Assembly (NCBI GenBank): GCA_015844335.1
Contig: JADLZL010004325.1
Location: 1 to 64,000, forward strand
Length of the DNA: 64,000 nt
DNA from: Chrysopogon serrulatus
Taxonomy: Eukaryota; Streptophyta; Magnoliopsida; Poales; Poaceae
Direction: 5' to 3'
The position numbers and the translations under genes are program-made. Below are positions 12,060 through 24,100 of the stretch, piece by piece. Position 1 is the first letter of the stretch. Each line of letters opens with the position of its first letter. The notes under the pieces were generated by a model that saw nothing but the letters and a program-made list of their open reading frames with translations, did not search any database and had not been told where the DNA came from.

Positions 12060-14221
12060 TTTTTATATTTTTGTAATGAATTATTTTGGGCAGATAAAAA
12101 TGTGAAAAATATATGTATGTGATCTCTATAAAATGCTACGTGTAGGAAAAAATACTAACTTTAGTTTTCCTATAACTTTTATTTATAAAGAAAATTGCTC
12201 TTTTAATTAATAAATATAACTTCCATGATTTTTAATAAATAAACTATAAGTCTAAAAATCATAAAATTTGTTTTGTGTGCTAATTGGAAATGATCTTAAT
12301 TATGAAGTTTGATCATGTTTTGAATAATTTTTGTTTTATGCTTAATTAATACCTTGATTAATTAATGTTTAATTAATCAATCCCTTGATTAATTAGGGTT
12401 TAATTAATCTCTAATTAGCAAGTTAACTAGTGGCTTTCAACAACTGTAAAAATGGTTAATAAATTAGTAATTAATCTTAATCACTATTAGGGTTGCTTGA
12501 TTTTGGGACCTTCAGCATTTTATGTTGATTGCGCACCGTTAGTCCGTCGTCGTCCACGCTAGCTATGCTTCCGTAGTACAACCTTACCGTGAAGGAAAGT
12601 TGTACTCAAGATAAACTAGTTATCGTTGCATCATTATCGCATGCTCCTTTTATTACTACATTGTAATCATGCATTTCAATCGTGTAGTTGTGCCGTCTGA
12701 AGAAGGGATTGATCCGACTCCCGTCTCTGAGGGAGGTTATCAGTGTGAGGAGGTTGGTCCTGATCTCGGCAGTGCCATCACTGAGCCTCACTTCGTTGAG
12801 CCCCAAGGCAAGCGCCAGATGCATTTAACCCTTCCTTAAATTTTGAAAGTCTTTTATGATTTTATGTTATGATATGAAGCATTACGTGTAGGAGTTGAGT
12901 AATATCCTATATTGATGCATTTACCGTACCTTGATATATTACCTGATTACCTGTTTTGATTTCAAAATGTGTAGTATATGCTTAGCCCTGCTAATAGCAT
13001 AGGCCTTATGAAATATTTTTAAAAGGTGTGATAACAGTATCGTTTTGAGAAAGTGATGAAAAACTTGATGTTTCTTGTTGGTATCCCTTCACTTTGATCG
13101 GGTCAAGGGTACGCAACAAGGACATGATGAGTAAATCGAGATGTCGGTGGAGTGACTTGCACCAGGATGGGCTAGTGCCACGGTGTAGTGTCGTCCACTT
13201 GTGTCGGTTAAGGACCGTTCGTTGTTTGGCCCTAGGATCATGAGGTTATTGGATAGTACTAGTCGCATGCTAATGACAGTAAGCTCCCTTGTACTATCCA
13301 TGACGAGAACGGACAACCGGGACGAGCGTAGCGTGTACCCATCCTACGGGGCGCACTGTGGAAGGGGACCGCGGTGTAGGGAGGTGGAGTACTGTACCCT
13401 CGTGGCTAGGACCCGTTCTGGCAGGGAGAAATACAAGTGTTGAGTTGATGTATGTAAGATGTTTGGCCCTGCATACATCGTGTGGCTAGAAAGCCCCAGC
13501 TGGGTATATAAGCGATTAGAATCGTCGGTGCTCCACGATATGGGAAGCTTGATCCTAGCCCCGGCATCGTAGTAATGATGGAAGTTGTGAGACTGGAAAG
13601 TTTTGAATTCGTTACATGTCTGACAAGTGATTGTTATAGTAAGGACTGGCTTAGTCTCTTTTCGCAAAAGGTGTCTTTTGATCTTGCTAAAGCCTCACCT
13701 TGATTCCTATTAGCCAGCATTCCTGAGTCTTCTCCTAGATTTTTAGTCGGGTAAGTCTTGCGAGTACTTTTGGTACTTAGGGTTTGTTAAACCCCTGTTG
13801 CAGGTGAACCGTGTGAGCAAGTGTGCTACAACCCTTGTTGCATGACGGTTATCGAGGAAGGATCTGACGAGGAGTAGGTTGTGTGGCCCGTGGGCAGGGC
13901 ACCTTTCGTTGTGTGATTGTAATAAGGTTAAATAATAATATTTCCGCTGTGTTGTAATAATGATACACTGGTTTGTATAAGTTTATCAAATGGTTTGTAA
14001 ATAAAGTTATTGTAAGTCTTTCGCTACTCTAGTATTTTTGTATGAAAACTATTGTAATACTGTGATGTCTCTATAAGTATCGATCCTGGAGGAATCGTGG
14101 TTTATCGAGGATCCACCCGACGGAACGTTATAAGTTATATGGTGTACAAGCATAGCCGACGGAGGTTTTAGGGACAATGTCAGGTGCTTGTGGGCCATAT
14201 AATTTAGAAGGTTCTGCCACA
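12055..14221 (+). repeat. Divergent, 5'-truncated LTR of a related gypsy family
   Basis: It matches the 3' half of the long LTRs (from about LTR position 2372 in 1-4628 coordinates) with many substitutions and deletions, and ends in the same GGTTCTGCCACA at 14221. It includes the TTAATTAA-rich segment, the 'ccgtcgtcgtc' segment and the U5-like end. The AT-rich first kilobase and the whole GC-rich block are absent. It is clearly older than, or from a sister lineage to, the element at 1-10719. Confidence 0.85.
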
Positions 14222-15120
14222 CAAAATATACATGCCAAGGTCTGATTCAACACATAACACATACAATTATCTAAGAACCACAGGTTGCATAACAAACTAG
14301 TATATGTACGATGTACATGTATAGTTCATCATATACACCCGTATTCATCTACGAACACCATGGCAAGGTATCCATTGTGCCAAAAACAGTACCACGAGGT
14401 CATGAACGGAGCTACAAAGCTAACGGGTGATTGGGTTCGGACTTCGGTACGGCTTGAGGATTGGATGAACAGAGCTACTTGGGCGGCGCATTTCGATACG
14501 GTTTACTACGCACTTTCTTGGCGGATCTGTAAACGGATGAAAAATAGAAAGTCATACGTACAAAATGGATGTAGGATTGGATGAGGAAAACATGAGAATG
14601 GTACTAGAAATAGATGGATTAATTGGAGATGAGAGGCCACCGGATGGGGAAGATGTTCCTTGTTTCCCAACGGATTAAGGGATCTGTTATCAAGGTTGGG
14701 ATGGAAGCATTTGCCCCTTTAATCTGCGACAAGAACAAGTCATGGATGGACTGTTGGAGCTTCAGAGATGGCACTCGCTGACTCAAAGCGGCGGCGGCGG
14801 CCGTGAAAAGTGATGAGGGAGGAGATTTGGAGAGGATTAGATGGAAGTGGGTGTCGGCTGTTGTGAGAAGAGTCCGGAGGGAAAATGTGATTGCAAAAAA
14901 CCAGGTGAAGTGAGGACAGCTAAAATAAAGCATGGGACGTCTCTGTTCGCCGTCGAATTGGCTAGAAGCGTCCGCCGCCAAATTGGCGCGCCAATTTTTT
15001 GGTTGCTAACCAAACGACAGCCCCTAAGTTCATGGCGTGACGGCACTTTGGCTTGACAAATTTTGGACGGTATCCAAGCAGGCCCTCAATTTTGTCCAAA
15101 GTTTTTGTATCATCCATATC
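14222..15120. other. Spacer, probably old TE debris
   Basis: No gene is supported. Near 15000-15090 two sequences resemble ends of grass class II elements ('accaaacgacagccccta' and 'ccaagcaggccctc'), but I could not pair either with a partner end or a target duplication. Confidence 0.4.
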
Positions 15121-15129
15121 TACCCGGCA

Positions 15130-15428
15130 CCAACAGTTCTTTTGGACAGATTCCAAGGTCCTTCCATAAAAGCTTTCTTCTTCCTCGAAGCCCGATGAAA
15201 AGTGAACAAAAACTTGTTATCACCGAGTCCCTTCGGTCTATCCCCTTCATTAGGCACCAGATCTTCCCCCAACGCTTTGTTCTATGGAATGCGGATGTGT
15301 CAACTTCCCCATTGCTTATCTGGGGCTGGTCCTTATCTTCCTCCGTCATCTCCGCCCTTGATACGGATCCCCTTCTTCTCGGCCGCCGACATATCCAACT
15401 TCTTCATAAATCCCACAACTCCCTCCAT
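15130..15428 (-). pseudogene. DUF4283-domain protein fragment, frameshifted
   Basis: On the minus strand an ATG at 15428 opens MEGVVGFMKKLDMSAAEKKG, a typical start of the plant DUF4283/zinc-knuckle proteins associated with LINE-like retrotransposons. After a TAA, another frame reads KFLFTFHRASRKKKAFMEGPW, which matches the F-x-F-x-x-x-x-x-x-x-x-A-x-x-x-x-P-W core of DUF4283. At least one frameshift separates the parts. The zinc knuckle and reverse transcriptase expected downstream are absent, and the match ends near 15130. The original protein presumably bound nucleic acid; this copy is non-functional. Confidence 0.6.
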
Positions 15429-15603
15429 GGCCGGTTCGTAGAGGACACAGATGCCCCCTCACGAACACGGATCGTCGAAACGACTCCTTGGCAGCTAGAA
15501 AATTAGGGTTTTGGCTGCACACAGAGTTTTGACGTGAGACGCGAGAGTAGTATGGGACGTGTACTCTAAATCCCTTCTCAACAATGAGAAGAAATCCAGC
15601 AAG

Positions 15604-15628
15604 GGAGAGAGAGAGAGAGAGAGAGAGA
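15604..15628. repeat. (GA)n microsatellite
   Basis: Uninterrupted GA dinucleotide run of about 24 bases upstream (minus sense) of the DUF4283 relic. Confidence 0.95.
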
Positions 15629-15984
15629 TTGAATACTAGTGAGCAGATTGGATCTAGGGAGCGAGCGAGAACGGAACGCCCCAAGTTGCCTAGGAGAACA
15701 ACGTGGCATATGTAACAGATGGACTAGTTAATAGGAATGCGGTAAATACAGTTAGGGTACAGCCTAGATCGAAGGAAAAAACAAAGCATTGTTATGCCTA
15801 ACTCTTGACAAAGCAATAGATTAGCTATACCCACTTCTTTGTTGCTAAATGCCGTCACATTCTAACTTCTTAAGTGACCGGTGTTCTTCGCCCGCAAAAC
15901 AATGGGAAAAACATCGGGAAATTTAGAATCAGGCTAATACTACAAGTACAATACAACAAAAAGAGGAATTGCATAAGCGGGGAA

Positions 15985-16998
15985 AAATGGATCCCCCATG
16001 TACAGCAAACACAAATACTTGCATCGCTTGCCTTTTGGTCCTTGGTTAAGAACAAGTCCTTCAACATTTTGTCCAAAGAATCCTTGGCTAATGGAGGCTT
16101 CTTCACTTCTTTTCTGTCCCGATGATTCTACAGAATCCTCAACAGTGTGGCATTGTTTTGAAGCTGCAGCAATAATAATGCTAGCTTTAGCGATCAGATA
16201 TCTACACATCTTCATTGCCATTCACTAGTTCGGGTAAACAATTGAAATGATAACCAACATCTAGCTTCAAGTCCAAGCAAGATTGACATCCACGAGAGGG
16301 TACCACACTGTGCATTAGCAAAGACTGGATGCTCGGCGTGTCTCCATTTTGGTTCAATTGACATTCTGCTTAGAGCTGGAATGCCGCGCAGATTCCTATG
16401 GAGCAGCTCGACGCGTGAGAACGATCATAAAACTCGGAGACAACAAAGGGCGAGAACAATTTGCCTGAAGCCGAGCATCAAATCGCCGTGTCGGCACCTC
16501 CGATCCATGGCGGCATCCCCGCCGCCACTCCGCTGGAACTTCGCAACAAAGCAAGGTGAGCAGCTTTTGAAGCTCGGGGGCACCTCCTCGGGGAAGAGCT
16601 TGGGGATGTCGTCCCCGGCGACGTTTCGTTGACGCACCGCCGATCAGTATCCTCGGGCACACCAGCGGTATGAAAGGGGAGATGCCGAAGCAGAGTGGTT
16701 GGGAACCGAACAGTCTGAACCTCCGATCGCAACGCGCGCGACGCGAGCGATGGCGCAGAAGGAAGCCGAAAGACAAACGGTGGGGGACAGAGGATGCCGA
16801 CGGGTCGAGCTCGGCGTCGGAGGAGAGCCGGAGAGCGTCGCGGGTGACGGTGCGGTCGGTCGCCGAGGCCGGTGCGGCGCCTGCGCCGCAGAGCTGCAGG
16901 ATGTACTCGATCGACTCCTTGGACCCGCGCGCAAGCGATGGGAGGTGCACGATGCCCCTACAACGCGCCGCCCGGCCGCGGCTGGCCTCCCGCTCCAT
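15985..16998 (-). pseudogene. Decayed multi-exon grass gene, family uncertain
   Basis: On the minus strand, ATG at 16998 opens a frame that soon reads LPSLARGSKESIEYILQLCG, then RTVTRDALRLSSDAELDPSA. Further pieces appear in shifting frames: DIPKLFPEEVP, APELQKLLTLL, and on a downstream exon LAKDSLDKMLKDLFLTKDQ (about 16020-16100). Together they read as one acidic/helical protein broken by several one-base shifts. The pattern reminds me of plant COMM-domain-like or similar conserved proteins, but I cannot confirm a family and assign no function. A Mutator-like element is inserted 61 bp upstream of the ATG, which may have ended expression before the frame decayed. Confidence 0.4.
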
Positions 16999-17058
16999 GT
17001 CCGAGGTTCTATTACGCCTTAGGTTATGCGGCTACCGCCCGCCCGCTGGAAGATGGAG

Positions 17059-18465
17059 GAGCCTTTTACGTGTATACCATTAAAAAAGATGGCAATCTCA
17101 TCAAAGTCCCTCAAAAGTTCAAACTCTCACAGGTGTACAAGTTCGAGAATTTTTTTTCTCTCGAGCCATTTCGTCCACTTCCTCATCTAACGGTGTCAAA
17201 CAGACATGTCAAATGACTATTTTACCCTTCAACGGGGCCCGTTGGTCAGCCACCCAAACTGCCTGGGTCGCAGCGTCTGTGAGGCGGGTGAGCCAGTTCC
17301 CAGGGACGGCGGGGCTCAATGAGGGTAGGTGGCGCCGGCTTCCCCTCGTGAAGAGCAGCCCACGGCACAAGGCCGGTCTCAAAATTTGGACAACACGGTG
17401 ATGGAGAGGTGGGGGGCTTTGCAAGGGAACTCATCGGCGGCTTGTCGGGTGGCTCGACGCAGACTTGGCGAGGCCGCCATGCACGGTGTTCACCGGGCGG
17501 GCGTGACGAACGCTGGGCGGGGGAGCTCGCGCTGCCTGCCGCATGGAGCGCCCGCCCGGGCCCAGCCGGGCGGCGCTGGGAGCTCGCCGGCCGCATGACG
17601 CTGGGCGGAGGCTCGCCCGTCGCCGCGACGCCGCGGGGGTCGCGGGGAGCTCGCGGCCTGGCTGGCGCGGGCGCTGGGGAGGCCGCTGGCCGCGACGCGG
17701 ACGCGGGAGGGGCTGCCCGGCCGCCGCGGACGGTACAAGGGGTGGAGGCCGCCCGGCGCCTATGGACGCGTGGGAGCCCGCCATGCCGTCGCGGACGCCG
17801 CGCACGGGGAGTTTCGTCCGGGCGCGCTGGGGGAGCCGCCCGCCGCTGCGGACGACGCGCCGGGAGCCGCCCGGCGCCATGGACGCTGCGCTGGGGGAGG
17901 CCGCCCAAACCCCCACGGACGGCGGGGAGCCCACCCCCGCCCGGACGACGCCGACAGGGAAGCTTCGTGCCGGGCGCGCTGGGAGCCGGCCCGGCCGCCG
18001 CGGGACGCCGCAGGGGAGTTTCGTAAGCCGGGCGCTTGGCCGGGAGCTCCGCCCCGCCACCGCGGACACGCCGGGAGCCGGCCGGCCGACGCTGACACGC
18101 GGGGAAACTCCGCCCGGCCTCGCTCGCCACCGTTGTGCCGCCCGGCCCGGGAGGGAGATGGAGGTGGGGGTGGAGGGGGAGGGGAGGAGGGAGAGGAGAA
18201 GATAAGAGGGTGGACCTAACATGTGGGGTCCACCTGTCAGCGAGTGTGACATTGAGAGAAAGAAGTAAGACTGAGGGTATTTAGGACATTTCCTCAGATT
18301 GGACCCACATGTTAGGGCACCCAAACGCCAGAAAATAAACGGAGTATGGACGGAATGGCTCGAGGGAAAAAAAGTTTTCGAACTTGTACACCTGTGAGAG
18401 TTTGAACTTTTGAGGGACTTTGATGAGATTGCCATCTTTTTTAATGGTATACACGTAAAAGGCTC
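17059..18465. mobile_element. Non-autonomous Mutator-like element (MULE), GC-rich core
   Basis: The element has about 120-bp terminal inverted repeats (17059-17180 and 18344-18465) with only a few mismatches, starting GAGCCTTTTACGTGTATACC. Perfect 9-bp target duplications AAGATGGAG flank it (17050-17058 and 18466-18474), the Mutator superfamily hallmark. The core (17230-18200) is extremely GC-rich and consists largely of degenerate repeats built on phrases like 'gggagccgcccg', 'gcggacgacgc' and 'ggggagtttcg'. It opens long frames on all strands (up to 361 codons), none with family motifs. No MURA transposase is present, so it depends on an autonomous relative. Confidence 0.93.
17600..18130. 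repeat. Degenerate GC-rich minisatellite inside the MULE
   Basis: Imperfect tandem units of roughly 45-65 bp share 'gcgcgctggg(g)agccg', 'gccgcggacg' and 'ggggagtttcgt' modules. Unit boundaries drift, so exact copy number cannot be given by eye. The periodicity explains why every reading frame is open and Ala/Arg/Pro/Gly-rich. Confidence 0.6.
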
Positions 18466-18872
18466 AAGATGGAGAGGGGTCGGTTCGGTTCTGGTGGGCA
18501 GGAAGAAACAGCCCAATTACAGGAGACGGTGACTGCTTGCTTGTCGAGGCCCACGTAAGTTGATGATGGGCTTTACGAAGGTTGGACCAACAAAATCATT
18601 AGTGCTCGCTTAGAGATATTTTTTTTAAAAAAAATAAAAGTATTCTTGACCAGAGATAAGTGTACAGAGGGGGCAATAAAACAAAATTACACAAGAGTGC
18701 GAAGATTATTTGCACAGCAAAACACTGATTTCACTAGTTCACAATCGGTAAAGCAACAAAAGATGTTGATGTAGTAATTGCCGTTGCCGATCCGCTGGTA
18801 GCAACACTTAATAATAAAGATAATAAGATGGAGTATCGAACTGGCGACGAGAACGAGACACCACCATCATCA

Positions 18873-20046
18873 TCATGCGAGAACAAGAAGCCGGGGCGTA
18901 CAGTCTATGAAGGGGTCTTCTCTAGAGAGGACACCATCCATCCAAAATAAACAGGGCAACTCGTCCTGGAGCACGAAAGGAAACAGAGCACATCTTGAGG
19001 CTCTGTTCTCAATATATAGCTGCCTGCAATAGTGTTGAAGCATGGAGCGCACCATCCATTGACACAGAACTTCATGAATCATGACCTCGAGGATCCTGGC
19101 TCTCTCAACAAAGAACCTTGCGAAATCAAACTGTGGCTTCTGTCCTCTATATGATTACAGCATGATGGTCCTGAGGCTGTGGTCAAGACACTCGACAGGA
19201 GCAGATGGGTCGCAGCACACAGCGTCTTTCGGACCAGTAGTATTCCTGCTGGCGTAACGGTAGAACTTGATCTTGAGCTTCTCCAAGCAAGGAAAGCATC
19301 TTAGATAGGCTATGACAACATCCAACTTTGCCAAGATCTTGACAGTGGAGAACTGCTCCACCTTGACAGGAACCATGCTCTTGAAAATTGACCTGTCGTT
19401 GGGCGCAACAATGGGGAAGCCAGTTGCAAGGTGACCTATCATCTTGAGGCTTGTTACACTACACCGAGTATCCTCACTGACGGACCAGTCTCCATCGCAT
19501 GCAGAAGAAGGCGTTCCAAGCTTGCAGCATCCTCGACGATTAGATCGGTGAGGCCGTTGCTGCTCGGCATGGGGCTGACCGAGACGGCCAGGTGCCTGAG
19601 CCTCGGTAAGGAGAGGCGCAGCCGACGGTGGCCGGAGTTGGCGTGAAGCACCAAAGACTCGATGCCGGGGCTACTGGAGATCATGCGCTGGATCGGAGGA
19701 GCTCCTTGGTGATGTCAACGTAACGGAGCGAGAGGTAGGTCAGGCAGGGGAAGGCCAGCGACGCACAGCCGGAAGGGAACGAGCAGCCTCTGAGGTCAAG
19801 CTCACGGAGGGAGGCGAAGCGGAACGCGGAGGCGGGCAGCTCGTCGGGGCGAAGGCCGTTCACGTTGAAATATGGAGTACCAGGTCCTGGAGCGCGAACA
19901 CCGGCAGGCGGAGCCAGTCGTCGTAGAGTTGGACGTTGGATGTTCGTGGTGGCGAGGCGGCCGACGGGGCTCAGGTGAGCAGCAAGGATCTGGGACATGA
20001 CCGGCGATACCACTGTGCCCGGTCGCCGGCATGGCGTCGGACGCAT
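18873..20046 (-). pseudogene. FBD-type F-box/LRR gene relic
   Basis: Minus-strand frames together give a typical grass FBD-type F-box protein lacking its F-box: NVNGLRPDELPASAFRFASL, then RELDLRGCSFPSGCASL, TYLSLRYVDITKELL, an LRR stretch with SPGIESLVLHANSGHRRLRL, SVRILGV, FSTVKILAKLDVV, and an FBD end with PVECLDHSLRTIML and KPQFDFARFFVERARILE. The intact family serves as substrate receptors of SCF ubiquitin ligases. Visible lesions include shifts near 19905 and 19872, one near 19690, one near 19460, and an in-frame TAA at 19155-19157 in the FBD. The F-box itself, expected before 20046, was not found. Five or so lesions make function very unlikely. Confidence 0.82.
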
Positions 20047-21131
20047 GTGGGCGGCTGGGCGCTAGGCGGCTGGAAGCCTAGAGCTAGAAGGGTTGGTTTC
20101 GCCTTGTGGGCTGGGCCTTTAATTTTGGGCTAGGTATTTTGGATTTTGCTCCTTTAACTTTTGTGAAAGTCTATTTTTTTCTTTCTAAACCCTAAAACCG
20201 GATAAACAACCTCCCCCAACTTTTCAAACCATGTGATTTTTTTCTCCCTAAAGTGGTTTTGATGGTGGTTTTGCTACAGTGATGGTGGTTTTGTCTTTTT
20301 TCTTTTTATTTATTTCGACCAAATTTTTAAAAAATTATAGTAAATCACAAAAAAATCGTAAAATAGAAAATCTAATTTTGTTGGACTCCACATAAGTAGA
20401 TCTACACAGTAAATATATAATATGTTATGCTTTAGTTTAAAGTTTTTGCTAGTCTTTTTCTTTTTTATGTTGGACTCCATAGTTCTTTCACTGTTTGTTT
20501 GGTTTGGTCATTTGGCGAACTTGTTCTGAACTTCTCTAATTGCATGATTTTTGTGGAACGCTATTGTCATTATTAGGTTATTAGATCTGGCTACTAGTTA
20601 CCTGAACTGCTAGGTGATTGTTAGATCTGGCATTAGTTACCTGAACTGCCAGGCGACGTAATATATTTGAACAGTAACCGCTTATTCTGACCTAAATACT
20701 AGGCTATTTTCAGCCATTAACTCACCATATCTGAACAAGATGGGGATGCTATGTGCCTGGACGAGCTGGAAACAAATGGAGTTTCTTCGCATGGCTCCAC
20801 AAAACATCTTTACGCATAGCTTTTGTATTCTTCTTTCATTAGACATGTATAATCAGATATACATACAACATGGGTAGATTACTAACCACATGGAAAACAA
20901 ACAACCAAGTACAAAAACCCCTTGCAAAGATTAGAGTTAGTACCCAGTAATATGACTGAACTTGTAACTAGTTAGTGATGTCTATCCTAACACTAGACTA
21001 AGTATATGATTTCCAATCCTTTGCTGTTACGGTGTTGCCCCTAAGAGACCTACCCACCCCCTCCTTTTCGTTTCAAAAACCCTCTTTAATTACATGCACA
21101 ACCTTGTCAGAGGTTTTAAAAAGGGCCAATC
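20047..21131. other. AT-rich intergenic spacer
   Basis: No gene or clear element is seen. A near-duplicate phrase 'ttagatctggc...agttacctgaactgc' occurs twice in tandem (about 20580-20608 and 20620-20648). The last part probably holds the 3' UTR of the minus-strand P450. Confidence 0.5.
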
Positions 21132-21165
21132 TCAATTTCTAGGGAAAAGCTGGATGTGGAAGCCA

Positions 21166-24100
21166 TCAGGAAAGCCGAGACCGGGGGGTCCGGACTATGT
21201 TCCCTCCTTTTACCGTCCTCCAACTGTGACATTAGGGGGAAAAAAAAAAGAGAACTATGAGATTCTTTGTTTCAGAGCATAAATATCAAGAGATATCACT
21301 ATTTCAGATGTAGAAAAGGTACCTGTATTTTGTAACCAAGCTGTGGATGAATGTTGCCATCAAGACCCTGCTAAGATCAGTTCCAACGCAAAACCTGAGG
21401 CCACCTCCAAACGCCATGAAATGTTTCGTTCCACCGGTGATTTCAGGTTTGCCCTGTTCAGAAAAAAAAAAAAGACAACCAGGTTAGAACCTTTTATTTA
21501 TTTCAATCTGAATATTGTATCACTATTTTACGCCGTCTAATAAAATTTCAGCAAAGTTCTTACCACCTTTCTAAAAAAATATTCTATCACTAGGATCGCA
21601 TCATACTTTTGCCTATTTTTCAATCTTATCTTTTACATTGTTTTTCCTATTTTTCAATCTTATCTTTTACTTTGCTACCGGATTCAGAAAGAGAAACTGT
21701 CTGATTCGAACCCTGAACCCCCAAATACAGAATTAAAAAAAAAATATCCTCAGACAGTGAGACAACCAAGCACTATCTGTCTGATTTGTAGTTGGCAGGT
21801 TTGCACGGCTGCCTCTTGTTACTGTGCTACACCATGTTCATCTGTTGCCATTTTGACCTTGTTGTTAAACTACTAGGCGAGGAAGCTTCTGCGATGGTTC
21901 GGGGACAGATACAGTATACGGATGCCAACCGAATTCCTTCTTGATCTCTGCGGCCAAGTTGGTACTTGGGATCAGAGCCTCCCGATCGAGGACTAATTAA
22001 TCACTCTGCCAATTATTGGGGACTTGCAGAGTTGGTTGAATTATTCTTGTTTGTGATCTCCGTTTTAATGGTGAGACTCGAGAGGAGAATATATGCAAGT
22101 TCGGTGAGCAAATCAGATCATAGCATTTCAACTACCTTTAGAATATAGAACCAAACAACCCATTCCCATGCAACCTAATACAGACTGAACGACGACGACC
22201 TCGCGTGACAGAAAAGATGCAGAATACAGAAACATAACGAACAACACGAACCTGCCATCTCCATGGGTTGAACGCCAACGGATCTTCATAGATGTCAGGG
22301 TTTAAGTGCACTGCCGGTGGGCACACCATGACACCCCATCCTGCCGGAATCGTATAGCCTGTGCCAACGCCGCAGAAATACAGCACGGAGATGAGTTCTA
22401 CGCATGCAACTTGCTCAAGATAGCATTTTTCTTATAGGAGAACATTACAAGCGAGAGATGCCAGCCACCATGTGCATTTCGTGGCCTGTACGTACCTTTA
22501 ATCTCAACATCTTGCAGGGCCTTTCGAAATATACCCGGCACAATGTTCGCTAGCCTCACCATCTCCATGATGACCTTCAGAGAGACAGGAGCAGAGGTGT
22601 CAGTTCATTAGCACTTGCCGGATTCAGAAAACGGCGCTTCAGAGTTCAGAGGCATCCAAGAGCATGCACAACTCTAGCTATTCGCGACTGCCTGTAAATA
22701 AATTATACTGTGGCCAAATCAGGGCCGTAGGTTTTAATTCCCCTTCCGTTCTTTAATCTTCAGCTTCGTAGTTCTTAACCATGAATTTAAGTAAAATTAT
22801 CTGTCTACCTCGTAATCTGGGACTTGGTCAGTAAAACACAAACTGTATATGTCTTTGCGCTTTCACGCTGCTGCACTGCTGCAGCGTCGTGGGGCTTCCA
22901 AGATTCTTGCATGCAATGCTAACTCGTGACTGGCCGCTCGCTTAGAGCTGTGATGCTGTCTTTGCAAGCTAACAATGCAACTTGGACATGTAAATGCTCT
23001 CGTACGCTACGAACTGGGCTATAAGCAAGCAAATTAAGCTAGGGGCGCAGCGGTCCGCGCTATAGGCTCACCTGATTCGTGAAGGTCATCGATCTGTACT
23101 CGGCCCACGTGACGGGGGCGTCTGGGTCCTTCCTATTCTTGGCGATCGCGTCGTGCTCCTCCTGCTCGACGACCAGGGATAACATAACAGAGTTAGTTGT
23201 TTTAGCCCGTCGTCAGAATAACACGGACATGGCTTCTCTTGACTGCTTGTTGCTTGCTTACCCTCAACGCGTCGACGACCTTGGGGTTCTCGGTGAGGAG
23301 CTTGACGCCGAGGGTGAGCGCCAGCGCCGTGGTCTCGAAGCTGGCGAAGAGGAGCACGAACATGAGGTCCAGCGCGATGGTCTCCGTCAGCAGCGGCTTC
23401 TCCCTCCGAAGTTCCTGGATCACGTGGTCGAAGAAGTCCTCGCACCGCCGCTCGGGATCCGCCATCCGCTCCTTCATCATGCCCTTGAGCACCTTCATCG
23501 CATTCTTCCTCCCCTGTTGTCGTTGGATTTCCACCGATCGACGATTAGAAAAAACTCTGATGCGATTACGCGCGACAGAGAATTAAACATGATGAAATTG
23601 TATATTCTTTCTTTTGAGAATTTGTGCAGTGCATGTGCGCCGCTATACGGAAAACAACAGACGTGCCCGTGCGTGTGCGTGTTCAATTACTTTATTTCGT
23701 ACGGAGTATGCATGTAAAAACAGGTTAATCTGCTGCATTCACCGCAGCTTGCTCTTATTAGTTACCTCCATGCATTCATGGTAGGCCGTGCCGGGGATGT
23801 TGACAGGGAAAGAAATCAGCCCGCGGATGAACGCCACAAAGTTCTTCCTCAGGCTCTCCGACGACTTGGACGGCTCGTAGCCGATCAGCTTCTTGGCGGT
23901 GAGATCAAATATCATCTGAAAATCAAAGCATCGATCTATCAATGATCCGCTGGCGGCAATGGCGCATCAGGATTAATTTCAGGAGCTGGCCGGCGCTGCC
24001 GCTAGCTGATGCTTACTGTGGAGAGGCCTTCCTTGAGCTCGACGCTGGGCTGCGCCGCCCACGACGCGAGGCTGCCGCGGCAGGCGGCGTCCGCCTCGGC

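Noticed and set aside
16396..16998. 200-codon frame taken as an intact gene
   Set aside because: Family-like pieces switch frames inside it, so it is better read as a decayed gene.
17246..18516. Long open frames (up to 361 codons) in the MULE core
   Set aside because: All frames are open because the DNA is GC-rich and repetitive; products are Arg/Pro/Ala-rich without domains, and one runs through a TIR.
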